Positions 35,488-44,200 are shown, numbered from the stretch's first letter. The stretch: DNA of 64,000 bases from Pseudomonadota bacterium (GCA_023393475.1 JAEWLC010000030.1:62001-126000); one strand, 5' to 3'. Notes: generated by a model not told the origin, from the letters alone. Numbers and translations are program-made.

Positions 35488-36717
35488 CTATTCGGCCGGC
35501 CTCAGCTGGAACGACGGATCGCTGCGCTCCTTGATCGGCAGGTGGATCGCCGCCGAGGCGAGGCCGAGCAGGATGCCGAGGTACCACACGAGGCTGTAAG
35601 AGCCGGTGTGATCGTACACGAACCCTCCCAGCCACACGCCGAGGAACGAGCCAACCTGGTGGCTGAAGAACGCCACGCCGTAGAGCATGCCCATGTAGCG
35701 CGCGCCGAAGAACAGCGTCACCAGCCCGGCGGTCGGCGGCACGGTCGACAGCCACAGGAGCCCGATCACACCTGCGAAGATGAAGGCGCTCAGTTCGGTT
35801 ACCGGCAGGAGCACGAACAGCGCGATGGCCACGGCGCGGGTGAAGTAGATCGTTGCCAGCAGCATCTGCTTGGGCACGCGTCCGCCGAGCCAACCCGACA
35901 GGAGCGAGCCGACGATGTTGAACAGCCCGATCACCGCGATGGCCCAGCTGCCGACTTCCGGAGAGAGCCCGCACTGCACGAGATAGGCCGGCATGTGGAC
36001 GTTGATGAAGGCAATGTGGAAGCCGCAGACGAAGAAGCCGATTACCAGCAGCCGGTAGGAGCTATGACCCCAGGCGCGCCGGATGGCCTCGCCGAACGGC
36101 ATCTCGACCTGGCCGGGCGAGCGCTCCGTGCGGCCGCGCAGCGTGTAGGTCAGCGGGATGATGAGCAACAGCAGCACGCCGGCATAGAGCAGGGCGCTCT
36201 GCCAGCCGAAGTTCGAGATGAAGGCTTGCCCGATCGGCGCGAAGGCGAACTGTCCGAAGGACGAGGCCGCAGTGGCAATGCCGAACACCAGCGTACGCTT
36301 CTCCTGCGGCACGCTGCGGCCGAACGCGATCATCACGATCGAAAACGACGAGGTGGCAATGCCGACGCCGGTGATGATACCGGCCGTCAGGTTCATCGCA
36401 GTGCCGTCGGGGGACATGACCATCAGCGCGAGGCCGACGGCGTAGATCACCAGCCCGCCGATGACCACCCTGGCCGTGCCGTACTTGTCGGCAAGGCCGC
36501 CGGCGAACGGCTGCGCGATACCCCAGGCGAGATTCTGGATGGCCATCGCCATGCCCCAGGACTCGCGGCTCAGGCCGAGATCCGTGGTCAGCGGCAGGGT
36601 GAGCAGGCCGAAGCTGGTCCGGATGCCGTTGGTTACCGCCGCGATGATGCAGCCACCGATGATGAGTGCAAGGAGGGGCACCGCAATCGAGTTGCGGGAA
36701 ACGGCGATCGAGGACAT
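35488..36717 (-). CDS. MFS transporter, oxalate/formate-antiporter-like
   Basis: A 409-residue 12-TM protein: IRTSFGLLTLPLTTDLGLSRESWGMAMAIQNLAWG, AGGLADKYGTARVVIGGLVIYAVG, and FINVHMPAYLVQCGLSPEVG after the central loop. This pattern is seen in monocarboxylate/OFA-type MFS proteins, so an organic acid substrate is likely but unproven. The divergent upstream region holds a perfect dyad at 36797-36813, a possible operator for this gene and the Dabb gene. Confidence 0.82.
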   Translation of the reverse strand: MSSIAVSRNSIAVPLLALIIGGCIIAAVTNGIRTSFGLLTLPLTTDLGLSRESWGMAMAIQNLAWGIAQPFAGGLADKYGTARVVIGGLVIYAVGLALMVMSPDGTAMNLTAGIITGVGIATSSFSIVMIAFGRSVPQEKRTLVFGIATAASSFGQFAFAPIGQAFISNFGWQSALLYAGVLLLLIIPLTYTLRGRTERSPGQVEMPFGEAIRRAWGHSSYRLLVIGFFVCGFHIAFINVHMPAYLVQCGLSPEVGSWAIAVIGLFNIVGSLLSGWLGGRVPKQMLLATIYFTRAVAIALFVLLPVTELSAFIFAGVIGLLWLSTVPPTAGLVTLFFGARYMGMLYGVAFFSHQVGSFLGVWLGGFVYDHTGSYSLVWYLGILLGLASAAIHLPIKERSDPSFQLRPAE

Positions 36718-36796
36718 GGGGAGACTCGACTGGAGGTTGAACGATTTGGTTACACCCGCGACGTAGATCGCGGAAATGCATTCGAGTGATGAGTTG

Positions 36797-36813
36797 GATC
36801 ACGCAAAGTGATC
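36797..36813. promoter_or_regulatory. dyad operator candidate in divergent MFS/Dabb region
   Basis: GATCAC, five bases, GTGATC is a perfect 6-bp dyad between the two divergent genes. It is 20 bases before the -35 box of the Dabb promoter and about 80 bases before the MFS start. Confidence 0.4.
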
Positions 36814-36832
36814 GCGAGACCGCATGCCGCAG

Positions 36833-36860
36833 TTGATTGGCCGCATTGTCCGACTATGTA
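36833..36860 (+). promoter_or_regulatory. promoter of the Dabb gene
   Basis: TTGATT (36833-36838), a 16-base spacer and TATGTA (36855-36860) form a plausible sigma-70 promoter that starts transcription about 16 bases before the GTG start codon. Confidence 0.5.
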
Positions 36861-36882
36861 CGATGCAAACCGGAGTCTCAGC

Positions 36883-37194
36883 GTGATCCGTCACATCGTC
36901 TTCTTCACCGCCGAGCCGGAGAACCTCGACGCTGTCGTCGTTGGCCTGGAAGTGCTCGGCCAGATTCCCCACTCGCTGCATTTCGAGGTGGTGCGGAACA
37001 GCAAGGTCGACCTGTTCGCCAACGATGTCGACGTCGTCGTCTATGCCGAGTTCGCCGATGAGGCGGCGCTGGCCGCCTACAAGGTGCATCCGCTCTATGC
37101 CGAGGCCACCAAACGCGTTCGGCCGCTGCGGGAGCTCCGCTTTGCGGCCGATTTCACTGCGCAGGAAAAGGTGGCGCTCAGGCGGTCTGCTTGA
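36883..37194 (+). CDS. Dabb (stress-responsive A/B barrel) domain protein
   Basis: A 103-residue single-domain protein: IRHIVFFTAEPENLDAVV at the start, VVYAEFADEAALAAYKVHPLYAE in the middle. Dabb proteins are dimeric alpha/beta barrels related to polyketide cyclases and stress proteins; this one has no assigned reaction. GTG at 36883 was chosen because GGAG lies 7 bases upstream and the residue pattern then matches the family; the frame extends back to 36808 without support. It overlaps the convergent glutaredoxin gene by 17 bp. Confidence 0.8.
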   Translation: MIRHIVFFTAEPENLDAVVVGLEVLGQIPHSLHFEVVRNSKVDLFANDVDVVVYAEFADEAALAAYKVHPLYAEATKRVRPLRELRFAADFTAQEKVALRRSA

Positions 37195-37513
37195 CCGCGA
37201 TGCCCTTCTCGGCGAGGTGCGTCTGAAGTTCGCCCGCCTGGAACATCTCGGTTACGATATCGGCGCCGCCGATGAACTCGCCCTTGATGTAGAGCTGGGG
37301 AATGGTCGGCCAGTTGGTATAGGCCTTGATGCCTTCGCGCAGGTCCTGGTCTTCCAGCACGTTGGCGCTGTCGTAATCGACGCCGAGATAGCCGAGGATC
37401 TGGACGATACGGCCGGAGAAGCCGCACATCGGGAAGTCCGGCGTGCCCTTCATGTAGAGGAACACGTCGTTGTTCTTCACCTGCTCGTCGATCAGCGCGT
37501 TGATGTCGCTCAT
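37178..37513 (-). CDS. grxD: monothiol glutaredoxin, Grx4 family
   Basis: A 111-residue monothiol glutaredoxin with the CGFS active site at C30 (TPDFPMCGFSGRIVQIL), plus WPTIPQLYIKGEFIGGADI for glutathione binding. Grx4 proteins carry a 2Fe-2S cluster shared with BolA and take part in Fe-S delivery and iron sensing. The bolA gene is two genes upstream; a HAD hydrolase gene has come between the usual pair. The ATG at 37513 is preceded by GGCATTCAC, not a strong site. Confidence 0.95.
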   Translation of the reverse strand: MSDINALIDEQVKNNDVFLYMKGTPDFPMCGFSGRIVQILGYLGVDYDSANVLEDQDLREGIKAYTNWPTIPQLYIKGEFIGGADIVTEMFQAGELQTHLAEKGIAVKQTA

Positions 37514-37620
37514 GTGAATGCCTTTCATGCCGCCGGGGAGGAGCACCGGCGCGTCAGAGACGTAGATAGTCCTGCATGGCCGCGCTGTCGAGGGCGCTCA
37601 TCGGTATTTGACGATGAACG

Positions 37621-38247
37621 TCAGCCGATGCGTGCTGCGATCCACGGGTGGCGGGTCACATCCTCAAGGTCGTCGTATTGCACCGCTTCCCAGCCGTGCG
37701 CGCGGGCAGCCTTGATGACCTCCTCGCTGTCGTCAAAAAACAGCGGCGGCTCGGCCTGATGGCCGATGCGATTGCTGACCCAATCGAAATAGGGCTTGTG
37801 CGGCTTGGTGGCGCCTACGCGCGCCGAGTGGAACATATCCTCGAACACATCGCCGAATTTCAGCTGCTGCCACAGCCACTGGGCCCGCATGTGCTCCTGG
37901 TTGGTCGCGACGTAGAGCCGGCTGTCGCCGCGCTCCTTCAGCTTGCCGACGATATCGAGCAGCGGCTGGTTGACGTTGCTGTCCTTGGCCAGCCAGTAAC
38001 CGGCAAAGGCCATGCTCGGCCCGCGATAGCCGAGCCGGGGCAGGGTTCGATCCAGCGCTTCCAGCAGCGACATCTGCCCGACGATCACCTTCTTGACGAA
38101 GATGTCGAAGATGAACTCCTTGCGGAACACGTCGGGGTCAATGCCCATGTCGGCAAGCAGCGTCGCATCCCACTTCACCTGCTTCTCAGGCTTCTGGTGG
38201 TAACCGTGGACAAGCACGCCATCGACGTCGAAGAGGACGGTCCTCAA
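37621..38247 (-). CDS. HAD-superfamily hydrolase
   Basis: A 208-residue HAD phosphatase-like protein. VLFDVDGVLVHG carries the nucleophile Asp and the second Asp; YVATNQEHMRAQW is motif II; KPHKPYFDWV has the motif III lysine; LFFDDSEEVIKAARAHGW is motif IV. The only start fitting the domain is TTG at 38247, which overlaps the bolA stop as TTGA, suggesting coupled translation. The longer frame to 38532 reads bolA out of register. The substrate is unknown. Confidence 0.78.
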   Translation of the reverse strand: MRTVLFDVDGVLVHGYHQKPEKQVKWDATLLADMGIDPDVFRKEFIFDIFVKKVIVGQMSLLEALDRTLPRLGYRGPSMAFAGYWLAKDSNVNQPLLDIVGKLKERGDSRLYVATNQEHMRAQWLWQQLKFGDVFEDMFHSARVGATKPHKPYFDWVSNRIGHQAEPPLFFDDSEEVIKAARAHGWEAVQYDDLEDVTRHPWIAARIG

Positions 38248-38477
38248 TCCGGCGCCTTGGTCTGCAGCGCGAGCGAGTGCAGCACGGTGCCCATGTCTGC
38301 GCCGAACGCGGCATTGACCATCTGGTGCTGCTGGACGCGGGTCTTGCCGCGGAACTGCTCGGAGATCACCGTCGCGGCGTAGTGGTCGCCGTCGCCGGCA
38401 AGATCGCGGATTTCGACCTTGGCGTCGGGAAGCGCCTTGAGGATGCGTTTTTCGATCTCGTGCGCGGCCATGGCCAT
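38244..38477 (-). CDS. bolA: BolA family protein
   Basis: A 77-residue BolA: EIEKRILKALPDAKVEIRDLAGDGDHYAATVIS and TRVQQHQMVNAAFGADMG. BolA forms a cluster-bridged heterodimer with monothiol glutaredoxins and helps Fe-S trafficking. GGGAGAA lies 6 bases before the ATG at 38477; an ATG at 38471 is also possible. The gene lies downstream of purL and msrA and upstream of a HAD gene and grxD. Confidence 0.93.
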   Translation of the reverse strand: MAMAAHEIEKRILKALPDAKVEIRDLAGDGDHYAATVISEQFRGKTRVQQHQMVNAAFGADMGTVLHSLALQTKAPD

Positions 38478-38540
38478 GGCAGATTCTCCCGGATTCGTTG
38501 GTCTCGGAAGAGATATGCGGTCCGCGTCCCACAAAGGCAA

Positions 38541-38568
38541 GGCGGGCGCCGGTTGCCCGACGCCCGCC
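38541..38568 (-). terminator. msrA/bolA intergenic terminator-like hairpin
   Basis: An 8-bp perfect stem GGCGGGCG/CGCCCGCC with a 12-base loop lies between the msrA stop and the bolA start. On the minus strand it is followed by TTGCCTTTG, a weak T-rich tail. Confidence 0.65.
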
Positions 38569-38589
38569 TTGTTCATTCGGCTGGTTCAG

Positions 38590-39105
38590 TTACGCGGCCT
38601 GGCGCTTCGGCAGCTTCCAGTTCGGCCGCACCCAGTGGCAGGTGTAGCCGTTGGGAATGCGCTGCAGGTAGTCCTGGTGCTCGGGCTCGGCCTCCCAGAA
38701 CGGGCCGACCGGCTGCAACTCGGTCACTACCTTGCCGGGCCACAGGCCGGAGGCGTCGACGTCCTTGATGGTGTCCTCGGCGACGGCCTTCTGCTCGGCA
38801 TTCTCGTAGAAGATGGCGGAACGGTAGGCGCGGCCGACGTCGTTGCCCTGCCGGTTGCGGGTCGAGGGATCGTGGATCTGGAAGAAGAACTCCAGGATGT
38901 CGCGATAGGTGATGCGGCTCGGATCGAAGATGATCTCGACTGCCTCGGCGTGATCGCCGTGGTTGCGGTAGGTCGCGTTCGGATGGTGGTCGTCGCCCGA
39001 GTAGCCGACGCGGGTGGAGATAATCCCGTCCTTGTGGCGCAGCAGCTCCTGCGCGCCCCAGAAACACCCGCCAGCGAGGACCGCCCGCTCGGTATTGGTC
39101 GTCAT
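38590..39105 (-). CDS. msrA: peptide-methionine (S)-S-oxide reductase MsrA
   Basis: MsrA repairs oxidised methionine in proteins. The 171-residue product has the catalytic GGCFWGAQE motif with C14, VGYSGDDHHPNATY, FFQIHDPSTRNRQGNDVG and HQDYLQRIPNGYTCHW. The resolving cysteine is probably that in GYTCHW, unlike enzymes with two C-terminal cysteines. The ATG is at 39105. It is on the minus strand between purL and bolA. Confidence 0.95.
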   Translation of the reverse strand: MTTNTERAVLAGGCFWGAQELLRHKDGIISTRVGYSGDDHHPNATYRNHGDHAEAVEIIFDPSRITYRDILEFFFQIHDPSTRNRQGNDVGRAYRSAIFYENAEQKAVAEDTIKDVDASGLWPGKVVTELQPVGPFWEAEPEHQDYLQRIPNGYTCHWVRPNWKLPKRQAA

Positions 39106-39272
39106 GATGAGATCTCCAATTTGGGATACGCCCTATATACGCACTCCCGGCCCGGAATGTTACATCCGGTCACGGATTTGGCATTGCGCGAGCCCGAGGC
39201 AGGCGTCCAGCATGCCGCTTCACCGCCCCTCACGCACGACGTAGAATGGGCTGCTCTCTGCGGGAGGCAGCA

Positions 39273-39806
39273 ATGGACGTGATCGAGGCCATCCACGGAC
39301 GTCGTTCCATCCGGTCCTTCCTGCCTCGCCCGGTCGAACGCAGCCTGATCGAGGCGGTGATCGGCGACGCGGCTCAGGCGCCGCCACCCACGCGGGAGCA
39401 GGTGCCGTGGACCTTCAATGTCGTCGAGGGCATCGAACGGATCGCGGATTATGGCGCGGAGGCCATGGCTTACGCCGCTGCCAACCATCCAGAGGGGCCG
39501 GGGTGGAGCTGGCTCGAATGGCCGGGCTTCAAGGTCTTCTGGGATGCGCCTGCACTGGTGATCATTTCAGGTTCTGTCGAGGACTGCTGTCGTGCCGGGC
39601 AGAACCTGATGCTTTCCGCCCATGCGCGCGGGCTCGGCACCTGCTGGGTCGGCTCGCCGATGCTGTGGCTGACGACCGAGGCCGCAAAGGCGGAACTCCA
39701 GATCCCGAAGCACCTGACGCCAGTTGCCGTCATCTGCCTCGGCTATGCCGCATGCGTGCCGCCCCCGCCTGGGCGTGGACGGCCGACCGTCATCTGGCTC
39801 GACTGA
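39273..39806 (+). CDS. nitroreductase family protein
   Basis: A 177-residue FMN-dependent oxidoreductase-like protein: MDVIEAIHGRRSIRSFLPRPV at the start, AAQAPPPTREQVPW for FMN binding, and ARGLGTCWVGSPMLW near the C-terminus. The ATG at 39273 has GGGAGG 5 bases upstream. The physiological substrate is unknown. It is on the plus strand, convergent with purL (4 bases between stops). Confidence 0.83.
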   Translation: MDVIEAIHGRRSIRSFLPRPVERSLIEAVIGDAAQAPPPTREQVPWTFNVVEGIERIADYGAEAMAYAAANHPEGPGWSWLEWPGFKVFWDAPALVIISGSVEDCCRAGQNLMLSAHARGLGTCWVGSPMLWLTTEAAKAELQIPKHLTPVAVICLGYAACVPPPPGRGRPTVIWLD

Positions 39807-39810
39807 GGTT

Positions 39811-42039
39811 TCAGTCGATGAGTTCGCCGGCCATGAATTCCGGGAACCAGCCTTCGTGCGCCGCGCGCAACTCGGCTACCGGTACCGGCCGCGCCTCGCC
39901 CAGCTTCAGGGTCGTGCCGCCCGTGGTGCCGATCCAGGGCGCGAAGACGCCGGCGTATGGATAGATTTCCTCGTAGAACTTATCGAGGTTTTCGCGGGTC
40001 ATGGTGACGAGGTAACGGCCCTGGTCCTCGCCGAAGAACAGCGGGATGGGGTCGCCGCCGTCGAGCTGGTTCACGGTGGCGCCGATGCCTGACGCCATGG
40101 CCATCTCGGCAAGACCGACGGCAAGGCCACCGTCCGAGAGGTCGTGCACCGCTGTGGCGACGCCGTCGCGGATCAGGATGCGGACGAGGTCGCCGACCTT
40201 GCGCTCATGCTCGAGGTTCACGGGCGGCGGCGTGCCGTCCTTGCGGCCGAACAGGTGGGAAAGGTAGATCGACTGGCCGAGATGCGTGCCCCACCAGTCG
40301 GGCGCGCCGAACAGCAGTATAGCCTGGTCCTCGCCGGCAAAGCCGACCTTTGCCATCTTGCTCCAGTCGGGGATCAGGCCGACGCCGCCGATGGTCGGGG
40401 TCGGCAGGATGCCGCGGCCGTTGGTCTCGTTGTAGAGCGAGACGTTGCCCGAAACGATAGGGAAGCCCAGTGCGCGGCAGGCATCGCCGATGCCCTTCAC
40501 CGCATGGACCAGCTGGCCCATGATCTCGGGGCGCTCGGGATTGCCGAAATTGAGGTTGTCGGTCGCGGCCAGCGGATCGGCGCCGCTGGCAGTGAGGTTG
40601 CGCCAGCACTCGGCCACGGCCTGCTTGCCGCCCTCGTAGGCGTCGGCCTCGCAGTAACGCGGCGTGACGTCGGAGGTGAAGGCCAGCGCCTTGGTTGGGT
40701 GCCCCTCGACGCGGATCACGCCGGCATCACCGCCGGGGCGCTGCAGCGAATTGCCCTGGATCAGCGTGTCGTACTGCTCGTAGACCCAGCGGCGCGACGA
40801 GAGCGCGGGCGAGCCGAGCAGGCGGAGCAGGGCGTCGGCAATGTCCATCTGCGGGATGTCGTCGGCGGCGAGCGGCTTGGGCGGCACCGGGGCGGTCCAG
40901 GGCCGGTCGTATTCCGGCGCCTCGTCGCCCAGTTCCTTGATCGGCAGGTTGGCGACTTCCTCGCCCTTCCACATCACGCGGAAGCGCAGGTCGTCGGTGG
41001 TTTTACCGACGGTGGCGAAGTCGAGTTCCCACTTATCGAAAACGGCGCGGGCTTCCGGCTCCTTCTCGGGATGCAGCACCATGAGCATGCGCTCCTGGCT
41101 TTCCGAGAGCATCATCTCATAGGGCGTCATCGCGTCTTCGCGGACGGGCACGTTGTCGAGGTTGAGCTCGATGCCGAGGTCGCCCTTGGCGCCCATTTCG
41201 ACGGCCGAACAGGTCAGCCCCGCCGCACCCATGTCCTGGATGGCGATCACCGCGCCGGTGGCCATCAGTTCGAGGCAGGCTTCGAGCAGGCGCTTTTCGG
41301 TGAAGGGGTCGCCGACCTGCACGGTCGGGCGCTTCTCCTCGATGTCGTCGCCGAACTCGGCCGAAGCCATCGTGGCGCCGCCGACGCCGTCACGGCCGGT
41401 CTTGGCGCCCAGATAGACCACGGGCAGGCCGACGCCCTCGGCCTTGGAGTAGAAGATCTTGTCGGTATCGGCGAGGCCCGCCGCGAAGGCGTTGACGAGG
41501 ATGTTGCCGTTGTAGCGCTCGTCGAACTCGACTTCGCCGCCCACCGTGGGAACGCCGAAGGAGTTACCGTAGCCGCCGACGCCGGCCACCACGCCCGCGA
41601 CGAGGTGGCGGGTCTTTTCATGCTCGGGTGCGCCGAAGCGCAGCGCGTTCATCGCCGCCACCGGGCGGGCGCCCATGGTGAACACGTCGCGCAGGATGCC
41701 GCCCACGCCCGTCGCCGCGCCCTGGTAGGGCTCGATGTAGCTGGGGTGGTTGTGCGACTCCATCTTGAAGACGATGGCTTGCCCGTCGCCGATATCGACG
41801 ACGCCGGCATTCTCGCCCGGGCCCTGGATCACGAGCTGCCCGGTGGTCGGCAGGGTGCGGAGCCACTTCTTCGAGCTCTTGTACGAGCAGTGCTCGTTCC
41901 ACATCGCCGAGAAGATGCCGAGCTCGGTGTAGGTCGGCGCCCGGCCGATCAGCTGCAGGATCTTCTGGTACTCGTCGAGCTTCAGTCCGTGGTCAGCGAC
42001 CAGCTCGGGGGTGATGGCGACGTGGTTGTTGAAGGTCAT
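39811..42039 (-). CDS. purL: phosphoribosylformylglycinamidine synthase, large subunit
   Basis: PurL with PurS and PurQ converts FGAR, ATP and glutamine to FGAM in purine synthesis. The 742-residue length is that of the small-type PurL that needs separate PurS and PurQ, both in this window. Motifs include FSAMWNEHCSYKSSKKWL, GDGQAIVFKMESHNHPS, GVGGYGNSFGVPTVGGEV and HDLSDGGLAVGLAEMA. The ATG is at 42039. The gene is separated from purQ by about 2.8 kb of unrelated genes. Confidence 0.97.
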   Translation of the reverse strand: MTFNNHVAITPELVADHGLKLDEYQKILQLIGRAPTYTELGIFSAMWNEHCSYKSSKKWLRTLPTTGQLVIQGPGENAGVVDIGDGQAIVFKMESHNHPSYIEPYQGAATGVGGILRDVFTMGARPVAAMNALRFGAPEHEKTRHLVAGVVAGVGGYGNSFGVPTVGGEVEFDERYNGNILVNAFAAGLADTDKIFYSKAEGVGLPVVYLGAKTGRDGVGGATMASAEFGDDIEEKRPTVQVGDPFTEKRLLEACLELMATGAVIAIQDMGAAGLTCSAVEMGAKGDLGIELNLDNVPVREDAMTPYEMMLSESQERMLMVLHPEKEPEARAVFDKWELDFATVGKTTDDLRFRVMWKGEEVANLPIKELGDEAPEYDRPWTAPVPPKPLAADDIPQMDIADALLRLLGSPALSSRRWVYEQYDTLIQGNSLQRPGGDAGVIRVEGHPTKALAFTSDVTPRYCEADAYEGGKQAVAECWRNLTASGADPLAATDNLNFGNPERPEIMGQLVHAVKGIGDACRALGFPIVSGNVSLYNETNGRGILPTPTIGGVGLIPDWSKMAKVGFAGEDQAILLFGAPDWWGTHLGQSIYLSHLFGRKDGTPPPVNLEHERKVGDLVRILIRDGVATAVHDLSDGGLAVGLAEMAMASGIGATVNQLDGGDPIPLFFGEDQGRYLVTMTRENLDKFYEEIYPYAGVFAPWIGTTGGTTLKLGEARPVPVAELRAAHEGWFPEFMAGELID

Positions 42040-42108
42040 GCGATTCCGGCCTTGATCCGAATGCTGCCGCTATAGCGGAACAGCGCGGCGGATAACACCG
42101 AAAAGGGG

Positions 42109-42579
42109 CTAGATTTCCCCGCCAACGAGCATGGCGAGGCTGGAATTGTAGTATTGCGGATTGCCGGTCACTTCCTCGCCCAGCCAGGCCGGCAGTTCCA
42201 GTTCTATCGCGGGGTCCGCGAGCTCCACTTCGGCGATGATCAGGCCGCGATGTCGGCCAAGAAATTCGTCGACGACCCACTCGCCGCCCGGCAGGTCGAG
42301 CTGGTGGCGGGTCTTCTCGATCTGGGCGCCGCGGCTCAGCCCGAGCATCTGCCGCGTGTCGGCGATTGGCACCTCGTATTCGAACTCGGCGCGCGCCAGG
42401 GCGGAGCCACCGCTCTTGATGGTGATGAAGCCCTGCTGGTCATCGATGCTGCGGATGCGCACCGTCACGCCGGAGCCGCCGGTGCTGAGATAGCCTTGCC
42501 GCAGCGTGCTGCTGCGGCGCACCAGCGCCCGCCAGGCGTCGGAGGCGAGGAGGAATTTTCGTTCGATCTCGATGGCCAT
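42109..42579 (-). CDS. CYTH domain protein (triphosphate tunnel metalloenzyme)
   Basis: A 156-residue CYTH protein with the ExExK signature E4-I-E6-R-K8 at its N-terminus and later VTVRIRSIDDQQGFITIKSG and EKTRHQLDLPGGEWVVDEF. The family hydrolyses inorganic tripolyphosphate or related triphosphates with Mg. It starts immediately after the TAG stop of the CHAD gene (TAGATG), so the two are coupled. In other bacteria CYTH and CHAD are often fused in one protein; here they are split. Confidence 0.88.
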   Translation of the reverse strand: MAIEIERKFLLASDAWRALVRRSSTLRQGYLSTGGSGVTVRIRSIDDQQGFITIKSGGSALARAEFEYEVPIADTRQMLGLSRGAQIEKTRHQLDLPGGEWVVDEFLGRHRGLIIAEVELADPAIELELPAWLGEEVTGNPQYYNSSLAMLVGGEI

Positions 42580-43458
42580 CTACTCCGCCGCCTGCTGCAT
42601 GGGCCAGCCGGAGAAATAGGCGGCAAAGCGTGCCTCCAGCGCGCGCGGCTTCTCGGCAAAGACCTGGCGGCCGAGTTCCTCGATCTGGGCTTCCAGTTCC
42701 GTCTGCCGTGCGTCCAGCAGGGTGCCCACGAGGTCCCGATCGACTTCGATGCCGAGTGAGCCGGGATCATCCGCCAGCACCTGCGACAGGATGGCAAGAT
42801 CATGGTGCAGCCCGAGCAGGTCGGCGAGTTCCCCCGCGGAACGGTGGGCCGAAGGGAGGATGTCCGGCGCGCAATCCTCGAGCAGGCCCAGCTGGTTCCA
42901 GTGGTACTTGGCGAACTTGCGCCAATCATGGAAGGCCTCGTCGGTCCGGTGCCGCAGGGCAGTCCGACGCGTAGAGCTACCGCGGCGGTAGGTCTGGCGT
43001 AGCCCCTTGGCCAGCGTCGCCAGCGATATGCGGTCGAGCCGCCAGCTTTTGGAAAGTTCCTCGAGTTCATGCATGCGGCCGGCGAAGCGGGCGAGGGCCT
43101 CGCGCTCTGCGTCGGTTTCGTGGTGCGGCGGTTCCTGCCATGCCTCGGTCGTGCTGCCGGCGCGCGCCAGCAGGTCCGTGAGCGTGGTGCGGAGCACTCT
43201 CGTATCCCGCAGGGCGCCAAGCTCGCGCGCCGCATCTCGCACGAAGGCGTTGGCCTCTCGGTAGTCGGCGAAGTCGGGACGCACGAGGCGGAACAAGGCG
43301 CGCAGCTTCTTGCAGCGACGGCGGGCCTCGTGGACGCGCTTTTCGGCCGTCTCGCCGGCGTTCTCGGCCCAGCCCGCGGCCTTGCCGATCTGCTCCCGGG
43401 CGATGCGCAAAAACCCCTCGCCGACCCGTTGGTCGGCCTTCGACCACTGGTAACTCAT
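42580..43458 (-). CDS. CHAD domain protein
   Basis: A 292-residue helical protein with the CHAD pattern of conserved histidines and arginines: VHEARRRCKKLRALFRLVRPDF, RELGALRDTRVLRTTL and HDWRKFAKYHWNQL. CHAD domains bind polyphosphate. The ATG at 43458 has GGAG upstream; a frame to 43485 is less likely. With the coupled CYTH gene it suggests a polyphosphate-related function. It lies between purQ and purL. Confidence 0.88.
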   Translation of the reverse strand: MSYQWSKADQRVGEGFLRIAREQIGKAAGWAENAGETAEKRVHEARRRCKKLRALFRLVRPDFADYREANAFVRDAARELGALRDTRVLRTTLTDLLARAGSTTEAWQEPPHHETDAEREALARFAGRMHELEELSKSWRLDRISLATLAKGLRQTYRRGSSTRRTALRHRTDEAFHDWRKFAKYHWNQLGLLEDCAPDILPSAHRSAGELADLLGLHHDLAILSQVLADDPGSLGIEVDRDLVGTLLDARQTELEAQIEELGRQVFAEKPRALEARFAAYFSGWPMQQAAE

Positions 43459-43552
43459 TGAAGCTCCTGACAGGCCCGCCGGCACCGTAGCGTTGGGTCG
43501 CTGTCACAAACAAGGCCCGGAGGGCTCAGGTCCCTGGAGTGCCGGGTTCGTT

Positions 43553-44200
43553 TCAGGCCGGTTCTCGCCGCCGGGCCAGAAAGCCGTCCGCTACGATAAG
43601 GATCGTCGAGAACACCGTGACAGCGGCGAGCAGCACGCCGACGCCGATCGCTACCGTGCCATAGCCGAACTTGCCTGCATCGAGGATGTCGTAGGGATAT
43701 TCGTTCGCCACCGCCCCGCGGAGCAGGACCCAGGCGACATAGCCGATGCCCGGCAGCAGCATCATCGGGATCGACCGCCAGCGCAGCGTGCCGTGTGGCG
43801 CGAACAGGGTCCACCAGGCGAGATAGATGAGCGGCGCGATGTAGTGGAGCAGGTAGGTCGCGACCAGCAGCGCGCCCTCCATCTTCAGCGTCGGAGCCAG
43901 CATGAAGTGGTAGTACAGCATCACCAGCGTGATGAACGCGGCTGCCGAAGCCATGGTCACCGGCCGCCGGAACCAGGCGAGCCAACTCCACCCGGTCAGC
44001 ACCGCGGCGTAGGTAAGGAGCAGCCACAGGTTGGTGAGGTGGGTGAAGAAGGTCCAGAAATAGAGGAAGGCGTCGGGGAACGAGCGCGCCACGGCGTTGG
44101 TGGCGCTCTCGGTCATCACCGATGGAAAAATCGACCAGCCATCGAGGGCGAGTCCGACGAGACCGGCGGCAATGCCGGCGAAGGCGAGGATGGTCGGCAA
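43553..44200 (-). CDS. Pr6Pr family integral membrane protein
   Basis: A 215-residue protein with six hydrophobic segments (e.g. PTILAFAGIAAGLVGLALDG; AFLYFWTFFTHLTNLWLLL; LVATYLLHYIAPLIYLAWW). The conserved FTHLTN and LHYIAPL stretches are typical of Pr6Pr/FAR-17a-like proteins. No bacterial function is established. Start at the ATG at 44200. Confidence 0.75.
   Translation of the reverse strand: MPTILAFAGIAAGLVGLALDGWSIFPSVMTESATNAVARSFPDAFLYFWTFFTHLTNLWLLLTYAAVLTGWSWLAWFRRPVTMASAAAFITLVMLYYHFMLAPTLKMEGALLVATYLLHYIAPLIYLAWWTLFAPHGTLRWRSIPMMLLPGIGYVAWVLLRGAVANEYPYDILDAGKFGYGTVAIGVGVLLAAVTVFSTILIVADGFLARRREPA

Noticed and set aside
40144..42075. 643-codon plus-strand frame across purL
   Set aside because: Antisense shadow of purL; low-complexity His/Asp/Val-rich translation.
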